64,000 nucleotides of DNA from Crossiella cryophila (GCF_014204915.1 NZ_JACHMH010000001.1:9151501-9215500), one strand, 5' to 3'; positions 41,099 through 50,131 are shown, numbered from the stretch's first letter. The notes: generated by a model not told the origin, from the letters alone. Numbers and translations are program-made.

Positions 41099-42394
41099 AT
41101 GTTGCGGATCCGCCGTAGCGTCGTGACCGCGGTCGCGGCCGCCGGTCTCGCCCTGCTCCTCCCACTCGGCCTCCTCAGCGCGCCACCCGCGCAGGCAGCC
41201 GCCCCTGGTGATGTGGTCTACGAGGTCGGTGGCGCGCACACCACCGACGCGCGCACCGAAGTCGCGAACACCGGCGTGGACGTCATCTCCGCGCAGCACG
41301 GCAAGATGACCGTGGCCGCCAACGCCGAACAGGCGAGGATCCTGCGCGCCAAGGGCTTCAGCCTCACCTCGCAGGGCACGGTCGAGGAGCAGCTGAAGGC
41401 CCTGTCCCCCGGCCGCGAAGGCGACCTCGGGGTCGCCGACTTCCCGGCAGGCTATGCCGGGTACCACAACTTCGCGGAGATGACCGCGAACATCCGCAAG
41501 GCGCAGACGGATCACCCGGCGATCGCGCAGGTGCGCAGCATCGGCAAGTCGCACGAGAACCGCGACCTGTGGATGGTCAAGATCAGCGACAACGTGGCCA
41601 CCGACGAGAACGAGCCCGAGGTCCTGTTCAACTGCAACATCCACGCGCGTGAGCACCTGACCGTGGAGATGTGCCTGCAGATCATCAACCGGTTCACCGA
41701 CAACTACGCGAGCAACCCGACGATCAAGAACTTCGTGGACACCAGGGAGATCTGGGTGATCCCCAGCGTCAACCCGGACGGCTCGGAGTACGACATCGCC
41801 TCCGGCAGCTTCCGCAGCTGGCGCAAGAACCGGCAGGGCCAGGGCACCGACCCCAACCGCAACTGGGGCTACAAGTGGGGCTGCTGCGGCGGTTCCAGCG
41901 GTTCGCCGAGCAGTGAGACCTACCGGGGGCCGTCGGCGTTCTCCGCGCCGGAGACCCGCGCGCTGAGCAACTTCGTCAACTCCCGGGTGGTCGGCGGCAA
42001 GCAGCAGATCACCGCCAACATCGACTTCCACACCTACGGCGAACTGGTGCTGTGGCCCTTCGGCTGGACCAAGGCCGACACCGCACCCGGGCTCAACGCC
42101 GACGAGGCCAGGACCTTCCAGACCCTGGGCAGGCAGATGGCGGCGACCAACAACTACAAGCCGGAGCAGGGCAGCGACCTCTACGTCACCGACGGCGACA
42201 TCACCGACTGGATGTGGGGGCAGCACAAGATCTGGTCCTACACCTTCGAGATGTACGGCGGCGGCCCCGGCATCGGCGGCTTCTACCCCAATGACACCGT
42301 GATCAATCGTGAGACTGCTCGCAACGACCGCGCGGTGGATCTCATGCTGTCCTATGCGGACTGTGTGCCGCGGGTGATCGGCAAGACCTGCTGA
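41099..42394 (+). CDS. Secreted M14 zinc carboxypeptidase with prodomain (copy 3)
   Basis: ATG 41099 gives a 431-residue paralogue with a signal peptide ending near QAAA (residue 36), a prodomain (about 37-115) and a catalytic domain from LGVADFPAGYAGYHNF. Active-site motifs are CNIHAREHL, IDFHTYGEL and YTFEMYGG. The substrate-binding motif reads TDPNRNWG instead of TDLNRNW in the other two. GGAG stands 7 bases before the start. A strong terminator follows at 42420. Copies 1 and 3 share more of their C-terminal ends (CVPRVIGKTC) than either does with copy 2. Confidence 0.94.
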   Translation: MLRIRRSVVTAVAAAGLALLLPLGLLSAPPAQAAAPGDVVYEVGGAHTTDARTEVANTGVDVISAQHGKMTVAANAEQARILRAKGFSLTSQGTVEEQLKALSPGREGDLGVADFPAGYAGYHNFAEMTANIRKAQTDHPAIAQVRSIGKSHENRDLWMVKISDNVATDENEPEVLFNCNIHAREHLTVEMCLQIINRFTDNYASNPTIKNFVDTREIWVIPSVNPDGSEYDIASGSFRSWRKNRQGQGTDPNRNWGYKWGCCGGSSGSPSSETYRGPSAFSAPETRALSNFVNSRVVGGKQQITANIDFHTYGELVLWPFGWTKADTAPGLNADEARTFQTLGRQMAATNNYKPEQGSDLYVTDGDITDWMWGQHKIWSYTFEMYGGGPGIGGFYPNDTVINRETARNDRAVDLMLSYADCVPRVIGKTC

Positions 42395-42419
42395 CCTCCT
42401 GACCCGCATAACCCCAAGC

Positions 42420-42461
42420 AGAACCCCTGGTCGCCACCGTCCTCCGGCGACCGGGGGTTCT
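42420..42461 (+). terminator. Rho-independent terminator after carboxypeptidase copy 3
   Basis: AGAACCCCTGGTCGCC (42420-42435) pairs with GGCGACCGGGGGTTCT (42446-42461) with a single G-T wobble. A T-rich stretch (TTCCTTTG) follows. It separates the carboxypeptidase triplet from the S1 protease gene, which starts about 200 bases later and needs its own promoter. Confidence 0.9.
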
Positions 42462-42657
42462 TTCCTTTGTGGACGCTCTGACCGAAAGTTCTCCTTTAAA
42501 CAGAATGTCCGCCTTCAATACTGCTGTGGCACCAATACGATCGGAGGTGCCAACGTTTGCGGCAGGTTCCCTAGCGTTCATCTCACGGACAACGAACAAG
42601 GTCTCCGCCGGTTGTCCAGCGTGGTCCCCCTGTAACCACTGCACTGGAGAAATCTTG

Positions 42658-43767
42658 ATGATGAACGCACGCACGAAAATCGTGACCTCCGCACTCGCGC
42701 TCGCGGTCGGTGCGACCGTGGCGGCCACCCTGCCGGCCGCCGCCGAGTCCTCCCCCCTGCTGAACCAGGGGATGCTGGAGGCCATGCAGCACGACCTCGG
42801 CCTCACCGCTGACCAGGCGGTGCAGCGGGTCGCCGCCGAAACCAAGGCTGGCACGGTCGAGCAGAGCCTGCGCGCCGCGCTGGCCGATTCCTTCGGTGGC
42901 GCGCACTTCGCCGCGGGCCAGGCGAAACTCGTGGTCGGCGTGACGGACGCGGCCAAGGCCGCCGAGGTCCGCGCGGCGGGCGCCGAGCCGAGGTTCGTGG
43001 CGCACAGCGCGAACAAGCTGGACTCGGTGGTCTCCCGGCTCAACCAGGACCAGGCGCCTGCCGACGTCTCCGGCTGGTACGTGGACGTGGCCAACAACCG
43101 CGTCGTGGTCAACGTGCAGCCGGGTCAGGCCGCCAAGGCCGCGGACTTCGTGGCCAAGACCGGCGTGGACCGCGGTGCGGTCTCCGTGGTCGAGGCGGCG
43201 GCGAAGAACGAGCCGCTCTACGACGTCCGCGGTGGCGACGCCTACTACATGGGTGGCCGTTGCTCGGTCGGTTTCTCGGTGCAGGGCGGGTTCGTCACCG
43301 CCGGGCACTGTGGCCGGACCGGCACCGCGACCCAGGGCTTCAACCAGGTCGCGCAGGGCACCTTCCGCGGTTCTTCCTTCCCTGGCAACGACTACGCCTG
43401 GGTCGCGGTGAACGCGAACTGGACCCCGCGCGGTGTGGTGAACAACTACAGCGGCGGCACCGTCCGGGTGGCTGGCTCCTCGGAGGCCGCGGTGGGCGCC
43501 TCGATCTGCAAGTCGGGTTCGACCACCAGCTGGACCTGCGGTTCGGTGCAGGCCAAGAACCAGACGGTGAACTACGCCCAGGGCGCGGTCACCGGCCTGA
43601 CCCGCACCAACGCCCGCGCCGACCGCGGTGACTCCGGTGGGTCGTTCATCTCCGGCAACCAGGCCCAGGGTGTCACCTCCGGTGGCGACCTGGCCGCGGG
43701 CATCATCTACTTCCAGCCGGTGAACGAGATCCTGGGCGCCTACGGCCTGCGCCTGGTGACCAGCTGA
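42658..43767 (+). CDS. Secreted S1-family serine protease (streptogrisin/alpha-lytic type)
   Basis: The 369-residue preproprotein has a signal peptide (to about residue 31), an alpha-lytic-type prodomain (about 32-185) and a chymotrypsin-like protease. The triad is His in TAGHCGR (near 217), Asp in GNDYAWVAV (near 244) and Ser in RGDSGGSF (near 326). Two disulfides are likely (RCSVGF with GHCG; ICKSG with WTCGS). ATG 42658 or 42661 follows CTGGAGA. It ends with NEILGAYGLRLVTS. Together with the three carboxypeptidases it makes a secreted protein-degrading set. Confidence 0.95.
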   Translation: MMNARTKIVTSALALAVGATVAATLPAAAESSPLLNQGMLEAMQHDLGLTADQAVQRVAAETKAGTVEQSLRAALADSFGGAHFAAGQAKLVVGVTDAAKAAEVRAAGAEPRFVAHSANKLDSVVSRLNQDQAPADVSGWYVDVANNRVVVNVQPGQAAKAADFVAKTGVDRGAVSVVEAAAKNEPLYDVRGGDAYYMGGRCSVGFSVQGGFVTAGHCGRTGTATQGFNQVAQGTFRGSSFPGNDYAWVAVNANWTPRGVVNNYSGGTVRVAGSSEAAVGASICKSGSTTSWTCGSVQAKNQTVNYAQGAVTGLTRTNARADRGDSGGSFISGNQAQGVTSGGDLAAGIIYFQPVNEILGAYGLRLVTS

Positions 43768-43784
43768 GGTAGTAAAGCCTGAAC

Positions 43785-43821
43785 CGCGGGGCCACCGTCC
43801 ACTTCGGACGGTGGCCCCGCG
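43785..43821. terminator. Strong bidirectional terminator between converging genes
   Basis: CGCGGGGCCACCGTCC (43785-43800) and GGACGGTGGCCCCGCG (43806-43821) form a perfect 16-bp stem with a 5-base loop. It lies between the stop of the S1 protease gene (plus) and the stop of the PLP enzyme gene (minus), and can serve both. Confidence 0.9.
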
Positions 43822-43826
43822 TTCGT

Positions 43827-45002
43827 TCAGGCCGCGATCGCCGCGACGGCGGCCACGAACCGGGTGAGCTGGGCGTGGCTGACGAAGTAGTGCGGCGAGG
43901 CCCGGACGACCTGGCTGAGCCCACGCGCGGCCATGTCCAGCAGCGCCCCGGTGGGTCCGCCGACGGACAGGGTGATGTTCTTGGCCAGCAAGGCTTTCTT
44001 GACGTCCGTGCCGTCGATCCCGGCCAGGCTGAAGCTGACGATGCCGCCGCGTTCGGTGCCCAGGTCGTGCACGGTGACCCCGGGCAGCGCGGCCAGTTCG
44101 GCACGCAGCAGTTCGGCGCGTTCGACCACGGCGGCCTGGATGTGGTCGATGCCCAGCTCGTCGGCGTAGCGCAGGGCGGCGATCAGGCCGAGCCGGTCGG
44201 CCACCGAGTACTCCCACAGCTCGTGCACGCGGGCGTCCGGGCGCAGCGTCCACTGGCCGAGCCCGGTCCAGTCGGCCGAGTGCTGGTCGATCAGCGGCGG
44301 CCGGAGCCGGTGCGCGGCAACGGGGTTGACCACGAGCAGGCCGGTGCCGCGCGGTCCGCGCAGCCATTTGCGGCCGGTGACCGAGATCAGGTCCGCACCC
44401 AGTTCGTCCAGCCGCACCCGTCGCTGCCCTGCGGTCTGGCAGGCGTCGAGGAGGGTGAGCGCGCCGACCTCGTGCGCGGCGTCGATGATCTCCTTGGCCG
44501 GGTTGACCAGTCCGCCGTTGGTGGGCATGTGCACCACCGAGACCAGTTTGACCCGCTCGTCCAGGAGTTCCTTGAGCGCGGGCACCGAGATCGAGCCGTC
44601 CTCGGCGCTGGGCACCAGTTCGACGGTGGCGCCGACCTCCTGGGCCCGCTGCATCAGGGCGATCGCGTTGCTGCCGTACTCGACCTGGCTGACCAGGATC
44701 CGGTCGCCCGCGCCCAGCGGCACCGCGGACATGCCGAGCAGCCAGGACCGGGTGGCGCTGTCGGTGAAGGCGATATCGGTTGGCGCGCAACCGAAGAAGT
44801 CCGCGGCGACCTGGTAGCCGGCGTCCAGGTCGGCGCCGCGTTCGGCCGCCGCCCGGTAGCCGCCGACCTCGGCCTCCCGCCTGAGATGACCGAGCACCTC
44901 GGCCAGCACGGGTTCGGGTGGCAGCGAACTTCCCGCGCTGTCCAGGAAAACCTGCTCCAGGCAGCCCGGCGTGTCCGCACGGACCCGGTCGAGATCGATC
45001 AT
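43827..45002 (-). CDS. Class-V aminotransferase/cysteine desulfurase-like PLP enzyme
   Basis: The 391-residue PLP enzyme starts at ATG 45002, overlapping the ABC ATPase stop (ATGA). Seen motifs: DSAGSSLPPEPVLAE, TDSATRSWLLG, LLDACQTAGQRRVRLDEL and the PLP lysine in SVTGRKWLRGPRGTGLLV near residue 210. The active-site cysteine loop of true cysteine desulfurases is not evident. It closes an operon for a peptide/nickel-type importer, so it may act on an imported amino-acid derivative. It shares general features with EgtE-like lyases, but no other ergothioneine genes are here. Confidence 0.85.
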   Translation of the reverse strand: MIDLDRVRADTPGCLEQVFLDSAGSSLPPEPVLAEVLGHLRREAEVGGYRAAAERGADLDAGYQVAADFFGCAPTDIAFTDSATRSWLLGMSAVPLGAGDRILVSQVEYGSNAIALMQRAQEVGATVELVPSAEDGSISVPALKELLDERVKLVSVVHMPTNGGLVNPAKEIIDAAHEVGALTLLDACQTAGQRRVRLDELGADLISVTGRKWLRGPRGTGLLVVNPVAAHRLRPPLIDQHSADWTGLGQWTLRPDARVHELWEYSVADRLGLIAALRYADELGIDHIQAAVVERAELLRAELAALPGVTVHDLGTERGGIVSFSLAGIDGTDVKKALLAKNITLSVGGPTGALLDMAARGLSQVVRASPHYFVSHAQLTRFVAAVAAIAA

Positions 45003-45658
45003 TGTTCCTCCCCTGTCGGCTGCCACCGCACCACCCGGTCCGCCCACACCGACAGCAGCGGTTCGTCGTGGCTGATCGCCAGCACGCCGGTGCCGGTGGA
45101 GTTGCTGTGGTCGGCCACCACGCCGACCAGTGCGGCGGTGGTGGAGGCGTCCAGCATCGCGGTCATCTCGTCGCAGACCAGATAGCGCGGTTCCAGCGCG
45201 AGCGCCCTGGCCAGGCAGGCCCGTTGCAGTTGCCCGTCGCTGACCTCGTGCGGTCGTCTGCGCAGCAGTTCCGCGGTGAGTCCGACCTGGTCGGTCAGCT
45301 CGGCCACCCGCTCGTCCACCGGGTGTTTCCGGTTGGCGCGCAGGGGTTCGGCCACGATCTGGTGCAGGGTGAAGCGCGGGTCCACGCTGAGCCGGGGCTG
45401 CTGGAAGACCACCCCGATCGCGGTCCGCTGGGCCCGTGGCGCGGCGTGCCGGAACCCGCGTACCGGCTCGCCGTCCACGCTGACCTGCCCGGCCCACGGC
45501 GCCATCAGCAGGGTCAGCACCCTGGCCAGGGTGGACTTGCCACACCCGCTTGGCCCGGCGAGTCCGACGACTTCACCGCGCGCGATCTGGATGTCCACTT
45601 CGGACAGTACGGGCACGCCGCTGCGGTATCCGGCGACCAGGCCGGTCCCGCTCAGCAC
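44999..45658 (-). CDS. ABC importer ATP-binding protein (OppF/NikE-like)
   Basis: GTG 45658 gives 219 residues, overlapping the previous gene by 7 bases. Walker A is GPSGCGKST, and Walker B is LVCDEMTAMLD. The signature reads VSDGQLQRA where LSGGQ is usual, as seen in some OppF-type subunits. The Q-loop FQQPRLSVDPRFTL is normal. It partners the ATPase encoded upstream to drive the importer. The short C-terminus lacks the usual oligopeptide-binding extension, making it shorter than a full OppF (about 320). Confidence 0.88.
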   Translation of the reverse strand: MLSGTGLVAGYRSGVPVLSEVDIQIARGEVVGLAGPSGCGKSTLARVLTLLMAPWAGQVSVDGEPVRGFRHAAPRAQRTAIGVVFQQPRLSVDPRFTLHQIVAEPLRANRKHPVDERVAELTDQVGLTAELLRRRPHEVSDGQLQRACLARALALEPRYLVCDEMTAMLDASTTAALVGVVADHSNSTGTGVLAISHDEPLLSVWADRVVRWQPTGEEQ

Positions 45659-46599
45659 GGTGGCCCGCAGGCGAGGTAGCGATCCCCGTGCCGCACCAGC
45701 TCTGGACTCCCACCGCAATCATCGGCCACCGGGCAGCGCGGCCGGAACGCGCAGCCCGCTGGCAGCGCGGTCAGTTCCGGCGGATGTCCTGGAATAGCCC
45801 GGAAACCACCGCCCGGCAACGCGCCGAGCAGCCCCTCGGTGTAGGGATGCCAAGGGGTTTCGAAGAGTTCGGCCGCCGGTCCGCGTTCGACCAGCCTGCT
45901 CGCGTACATCACCGCGAGGTCGGTGGCCACCCGGCTGGCCGCGGACAGGTCGTGCGTGATCAGCAAAACCGCCCGGCCCTCCTCGGCCAGTCCGGCCAGC
46001 AAATCCACGGTCCGCTCGACCAGCGGCCGGTCCAGTCCGGCGGTCGGCTCGTCGGCCAGCACCACCGGCGGATCCCCGGCCAGCGCGAGCGCGACCGCGA
46101 CGCGTTGTGCGGTGCCGCCGGACAGCTCATGCGGATACCGTTTCAGGAACACCGGATCCAGTCCGACCCGCTCGGCCAGCCCCTCGGCGATCCAGTGCGG
46201 GTCGGGTTCCTCGGGCCGCAAGACCCGGACCGCCTCGACCAGTTGCGCCCCGGCGGTCCGTACCGGGGTCAGGTGCGCGGCCGCCGACTGCGGCACCAGC
46301 CCGACCAGTCGCCCGCGGACCCGTTGCGACAGCACGCTTTCCGGTGCGCTCACCAGTTCGACCGGTTCCTGGTCCGGGGTCGCCAGCACCGCCTCACCGC
46401 GCAGGATCGCGTTGCCCGGCAACAGTCCCAGCAAGGCCGAGGCCAGCACCGACTTGCCGCAGCCGCTCTCCCCCACCAGCGCCAGCAACTCGCCGGGGGC
46501 CAGCGCGAAGGAGACGTCGGTGACCGCGTGCACTTCGGGCCGTCCGCGGCCGAGCCGGAACCGCACGGACAGCTCACGCACGTCCAGCAGGGGGCTCAC
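45652..46599 (-). CDS. ABC importer ATP-binding protein (OppD/NikD-like)
   Basis: GTG 46599 overlaps the permease stop (GTGA). The 315-residue ATPase has Walker A GESGCGKS, Q-loop LVPQSAAAHLTPV, signature LSGGTAQR and Walker B VVLADEPTAGLD. The C-terminal extension with CAFRPRCPVADDC is the oligopeptide/dipeptide type that in related proteins can hold an iron-sulfur cluster; here four cysteines are visible in the tail. It works with the two permeases and the second ATPase. Confidence 0.9.
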   Translation of the reverse strand: MSPLLDVRELSVRFRLGRGRPEVHAVTDVSFALAPGELLALVGESGCGKSVLASALLGLLPGNAILRGEAVLATPDQEPVELVSAPESVLSQRVRGRLVGLVPQSAAAHLTPVRTAGAQLVEAVRVLRPEEPDPHWIAEGLAERVGLDPVFLKRYPHELSGGTAQRVAVALALAGDPPVVLADEPTAGLDRPLVERTVDLLAGLAEEGRAVLLITHDLSAASRVATDLAVMYASRLVERGPAAELFETPWHPYTEGLLGALPGGGFRAIPGHPPELTALPAGCAFRPRCPVADDCGGSPELVRHGDRYLACGPPC

Positions 46600-47504
46600 A
46601 GCGCCAGCTCCGATCGTCGACGCGGCACCAGTCGGTCCCGCCACACCGCGGCCACCCCGGAGACGGCCAGGGTGGCCACCACCAGCACCACCGACGGCAG
46701 GGCCACGATCCACCAGGCGCCCAGCAGCACGGCCTGACGGCCCTCGGTGAGGATGTTGCCGATGCTGGCCAGGTGCGGCGGCAGGCCGAGGCCGAGGAAG
46801 CTCAGCGCGGTCTCGTGCCACACCGCGTGCGGCAGCAACAGCACCGCGGACACCGCGGCCTGCGGCACCACCGCGGGCAGCAGGTGCCGTCGCAGCACCC
46901 GCCGGCGCGAGGAGCCGCCGGAGATGGCCGCGTCCACGAAGGGCCGCTGCCGCAACGAGAGCACCTCGGCGCGCACGATCCGGGCCACCGTGGTCCAGTG
47001 GGTGAGCGCGATCGAGGCGACCACCGCGGTCAGGCTGCCCCGGTAGAGCGCGACGATCACGATGCCCAGCAACAGGTGCGGCACCGCGTTGACGGTGTCG
47101 ACCAGGCGCATCAGCAACCGGTCCGGCCAGCCGCCGACCAATCCGGACAGTCCGCCGATGAGCACGCCGAGCACGGTGGACAGCACCGCGCACAGCACCG
47201 CCACGAGCAGGGAGACGCGCAGTCCGGCGAAGGTCCGCAGCAGCAGGTCCCGCCCGCCGCCGTCGGTGCCGAACAGGTGCTCGGCGCTGGGCGCCAGCCG
47301 GATCGACTGATAGTCCACAAGGGACTCGTCCAGGCCGCCCAGCCAGGGCAACAGGATCGCGCCCAGCACCAGCGCGAGCATGGTGCCAAGACCCAGCCAC
47401 AACCGCAGCCTCGCCCGCCCCGCCGCACCTCTGCCCCGCGGTGTACCTGCCCGCTTACGCGCGGCCGATCGCCATTCCCGTTGCAGCACTTGACGTTCAG
47501 CCAT
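46596..47504 (-). CDS. ABC importer permease (OppC/NikC-like)
   Basis: ATG 47504 gives a 302-residue permease that overlaps the previous gene by 8 bases. After a basic N-terminus there are six membrane helices. The family motif HLFGTDGGGRDLLLRTFAGLRVSL and the coupling (EAA) region with LRQRPFVDAAISGGSSRRRV are present. It forms a heterodimer with the permease at 47497-48492. The pattern fits peptide or nickel importers. Confidence 0.9.
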   Translation of the reverse strand: MAERQVLQREWRSAARKRAGTPRGRGAAGRARLRLWLGLGTMLALVLGAILLPWLGGLDESLVDYQSIRLAPSAEHLFGTDGGGRDLLLRTFAGLRVSLLVAVLCAVLSTVLGVLIGGLSGLVGGWPDRLLMRLVDTVNAVPHLLLGIVIVALYRGSLTAVVASIALTHWTTVARIVRAEVLSLRQRPFVDAAISGGSSRRRVLRRHLLPAVVPQAAVSAVLLLPHAVWHETALSFLGLGLPPHLASIGNILTEGRQAVLLGAWWIVALPSVVLVVATLAVSGVAAVWRDRLVPRRRSELAL

Positions 47505-48492
47505 CGGTGGCCACCCTCGGATCCAGCAGTGCGGCGGCCACATCGGCCAGCAGCGAGCCGATCAGCACCGCCGCGGTCGCCAGCAGGGACAACGCGACCA
47601 GCAGCGGGAAGTCCACCGCCAGCGCCGATTTCACCACCGCACCGGCCACTCCCGGCCAGGAGAAGACCTCCTCGACCAGGACGGCACCGGTCACCAGTTC
47701 CGGCACCCGCGCCCCGAGCAGGGTGACGAACGGCAGCAGCGCGGTCGGCAACGCGTGCCGCAGCACCACCATCGGCTCACCCAGCCCACGCGCCCGCGCG
47801 CCGGTCACGTGATCCTCGGCCAGCACGGTCAGCAGGGACTGCCGGATGTGCAGGATCAGCCACGGCGACTGGGACACCCCGAGCACCACCGCGGGAAGCA
47901 CCAGGTGGGTGGCCACCTGACCGACGGTGGCCTCCGCACCGGCGTCGGTGAGCCCACCGCCGGGCAGCCAGCCCAGGCCGAGGGTGAACACCGCCACCGC
48001 GACCAGTCCGAGCACGAACGGCGGAATCCCTTCCAGCGCATGGCCGGTCGCGGTCACCACGCGGTCCAGCCAGCCGCCCTGCCGCCAGGCCGCGAACACG
48101 CCGAGCACCAGCGCGATCAGCACCGCCAGCAGCAGGCCGGTGGTGACCAGCAGCAGGGTCCAGGGCAGGCGTTCGGCGATCACCTCGGCCACCGGCTGCC
48201 GGAAGGACCGGCTGGCACCGAGATCCCCGCTCAGCAGGGTGCCAGCCCACCGTCCGAATTGGACGAACACCGAGTCGTCGAGCCCGAGCTGGGCCCGCGC
48301 CCTGGCCACGTCCTCCGCGCCGGCGCCGAAGATCTGCACGCCGTAGTACTGGTACACCGGGTCGAACGGCGAGGCCGCGCCCAGCAGGAACACCGCGACC
48401 GCGACCACCAGCAGCACCGGGATCGCGAACGCCAGGCGGCGCAGGGCGAGCAGCCCGATGGACCGGGCCCGGCTGGGCGCGCCGGCGCTCAC
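47497..48492 (-). CDS. ABC importer permease (OppB/NikB-like)
   Basis: GTG 48492 overlaps the stop of the substrate-binding gene (GTGA). The 331-residue protein has six membrane helices. OppB-type features are the N-terminal helix LRRLAFAIPVLLVVAVAVF, the LGLDDSVFVQFGRW segment, and the coupling motif VTGARARGLGEPMVVLRHAL. VEEVFSWPGVAGAVVKSAL is typical near the end. It partners the downstream permease. Confidence 0.91.
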   Translation of the reverse strand: MSAGAPSRARSIGLLALRRLAFAIPVLLVVAVAVFLLGAASPFDPVYQYYGVQIFGAGAEDVARARAQLGLDDSVFVQFGRWAGTLLSGDLGASRSFRQPVAEVIAERLPWTLLLVTTGLLLAVLIALVLGVFAAWRQGGWLDRVVTATGHALEGIPPFVLGLVAVAVFTLGLGWLPGGGLTDAGAEATVGQVATHLVLPAVVLGVSQSPWLILHIRQSLLTVLAEDHVTGARARGLGEPMVVLRHALPTALLPFVTLLGARVPELVTGAVLVEEVFSWPGVAGAVVKSALAVDFPLLVALSLLATAAVLIGSLLADVAAALLDPRVATDG

Positions 48493-50087
48493 CCCTGTGG
48501 GGTCCAGTCCTGGAGGTTCCACCACGGGCCCCAGGTGAGGCCGTGCGTGTGCGGGTCCACCACTTCCTGGTAGCCGGTCCAGCCCTCGCGCACCACGTAG
48601 GTGTGGTCCAGGAAGGCCAGGAACACCATGCCGGGGTCGGCGGCGTAGGCACGCTGGAACTCCCGGTACTGCGCCACCCGCTGCGCCGGGTCGGCCTCGC
48701 GGCGACCGGCTTCCAGCGCGCGGTCCACGGCCGGGTTCGAGTAGCGGCCGGGGTTGTTGAAGCCGTCGCCGCCGAAGCTGCTGTGCAGCAACGGATATGC
48801 CTTCAGGTCGGGGTCGAACGGGTTGCCGCCGCCCAGCACCAGGGCGTCCCGGCCCATCCGCGGCTCGATCGCCTCCCAGCCAAGGCCCTCCAGCTTGACC
48901 TCGATGCCGACCGCCTTGGCGTCGGAGGCGAAGGCCTGCGCGAGGTCCTTGCGCACCGCGTCGCCCACCGGGTACATCAGCGTGAAGCTGGCCGCGAGGT
49001 CGCCGCGGGCGCGCATTCCGTTGCCGCCCTTGACCCAGCCGGTCTGGTCCAGGATCCGCTCGGCCTCCGGCCGGTCGAACCGGAACTGCGCGGCGGGTTC
49101 GACGAACTCGGGCAGCGCCTGCGGGATCGGGGTGGAGGCGGGCGCGCCCTTGCCTGCCAGGAAGGCGTTGATCATGCCCTGCCGGTCCACCGCGTGGTTG
49201 AGCGCCAGCCGCAGGCTCTTGTCCGCGGTGACCGGGTTGGCCATCGGCATGGTGACCGTGCGGTAGTCCGCGCTGCGGTGGGTGATCTGCCGGTAGCCGT
49301 TGCCCTCGAAGGTCTTGGCCAGCGCGGGCGGCAACGCGGTGCCGTCGAACTCGCCCGCCTTCATCCGCTGGGCGCGCGCGTTGTCGTCGGTGGCGAAGAC
49401 CACGGTGACCTTGCGGACCTTGGGCACCCGCTCGAAGTAGGCGTCGTTGGCGGCCAGCACCATCTTCTCGCCCTTGCGCCACTCCTCCAGCCGGTACGGG
49501 CCGGTGCCGACCGGCTTGGCGCCGAAGGGGTTCTTGTCCAGCGGGCCGGGCTGGGCGAGGGCCTCGCTGGGCACGATGCCGAGCACCAGCTTGTGCGCGA
49601 ACGGGGTGTAGGGGTAGGCGAGGTCGAACCGCACGGTCTCCTGGTCGAGCTGCACCACACCGGTGAGCATGCCGAAGGAGGACTTCACGGTCGAGGCGTA
49701 GGCCGGGTCGAGCACCGCGCGGTAGGTGGCCACCACGTCCTCGGCGGTGAACGGGGTGCCGTCGTGGAACTTGATCCCGGTGCGCAGCTTCACCGTCCAG
49801 GACCTGCCGTCCGGGCCGGGCTTGGGCAGGTCGGCGGCCAGCACCGGGCGCACCGAGCGGTCGGCCTGGTGCTCGACCAGGCCGTCGAAGAGCTTGGACA
49901 CGCCTTCCTCGCCGTAGCCGAGCAGCGGGTTGAGGCTTTCCGGCTCGTAGCCGTCGGCGAGGGTCATCGCGGTGCGGTCCGTGCCCGCCTTGCGGTCGGG
50001 CGCCGCCGTCGGCGTGGTGCAGGCGGCGGCGACCGCGACGGATGCGATCATGGTGGGCAGCAGGAGGGCAACCTGTCGGCGCTTCAC
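48489..50087 (-). CDS. ABC importer substrate-binding lipoprotein (SBP_bac_5 family)
   Basis: GTG 50087 (VKRRQVALLLPTMI) gives 532 residues with a lipobox cysteine in VAAACTTP; GTG 50108 is an alternative. SBP_bac_5 motifs: LADGYEPESLNPLLGYG, WTVKLRTGIKFHDGTPFTAEDVVATY and FNNPGRYSNPAVDRAL. The family binds peptides, nickel or other organic ligands, and the ligand cannot be chosen from sequence. It starts the five-gene operon to 43827. The nearby exoproteases make peptides a reasonable guess. Confidence 0.9.
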   Translation of the reverse strand: MKRRQVALLLPTMIASVAVAAACTTPTAAPDRKAGTDRTAMTLADGYEPESLNPLLGYGEEGVSKLFDGLVEHQADRSVRPVLAADLPKPGPDGRSWTVKLRTGIKFHDGTPFTAEDVVATYRAVLDPAYASTVKSSFGMLTGVVQLDQETVRFDLAYPYTPFAHKLVLGIVPSEALAQPGPLDKNPFGAKPVGTGPYRLEEWRKGEKMVLAANDAYFERVPKVRKVTVVFATDDNARAQRMKAGEFDGTALPPALAKTFEGNGYRQITHRSADYRTVTMPMANPVTADKSLRLALNHAVDRQGMINAFLAGKGAPASTPIPQALPEFVEPAAQFRFDRPEAERILDQTGWVKGGNGMRARGDLAASFTLMYPVGDAVRKDLAQAFASDAKAVGIEVKLEGLGWEAIEPRMGRDALVLGGGNPFDPDLKAYPLLHSSFGGDGFNNPGRYSNPAVDRALEAGRREADPAQRVAQYREFQRAYAADPGMVFLAFLDHTYVVREGWTGYQEVVDPHTHGLTWGPWWNLQDWTPQG

Positions 50088-50131
50088 GCCGCAGACCCTA
50101 GCTGCCACTCTCTTGCATTAGCACCCCCGGT

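Noticed and set aside
43827-45002. EgtE (ergothioneine pathway)
   Set aside because: The lysine region resembles EgtE-type enzymes, but no egtA, egtB, egtC or egtD gene lies nearby and the operon context is an importer. The general class-V call is safer.
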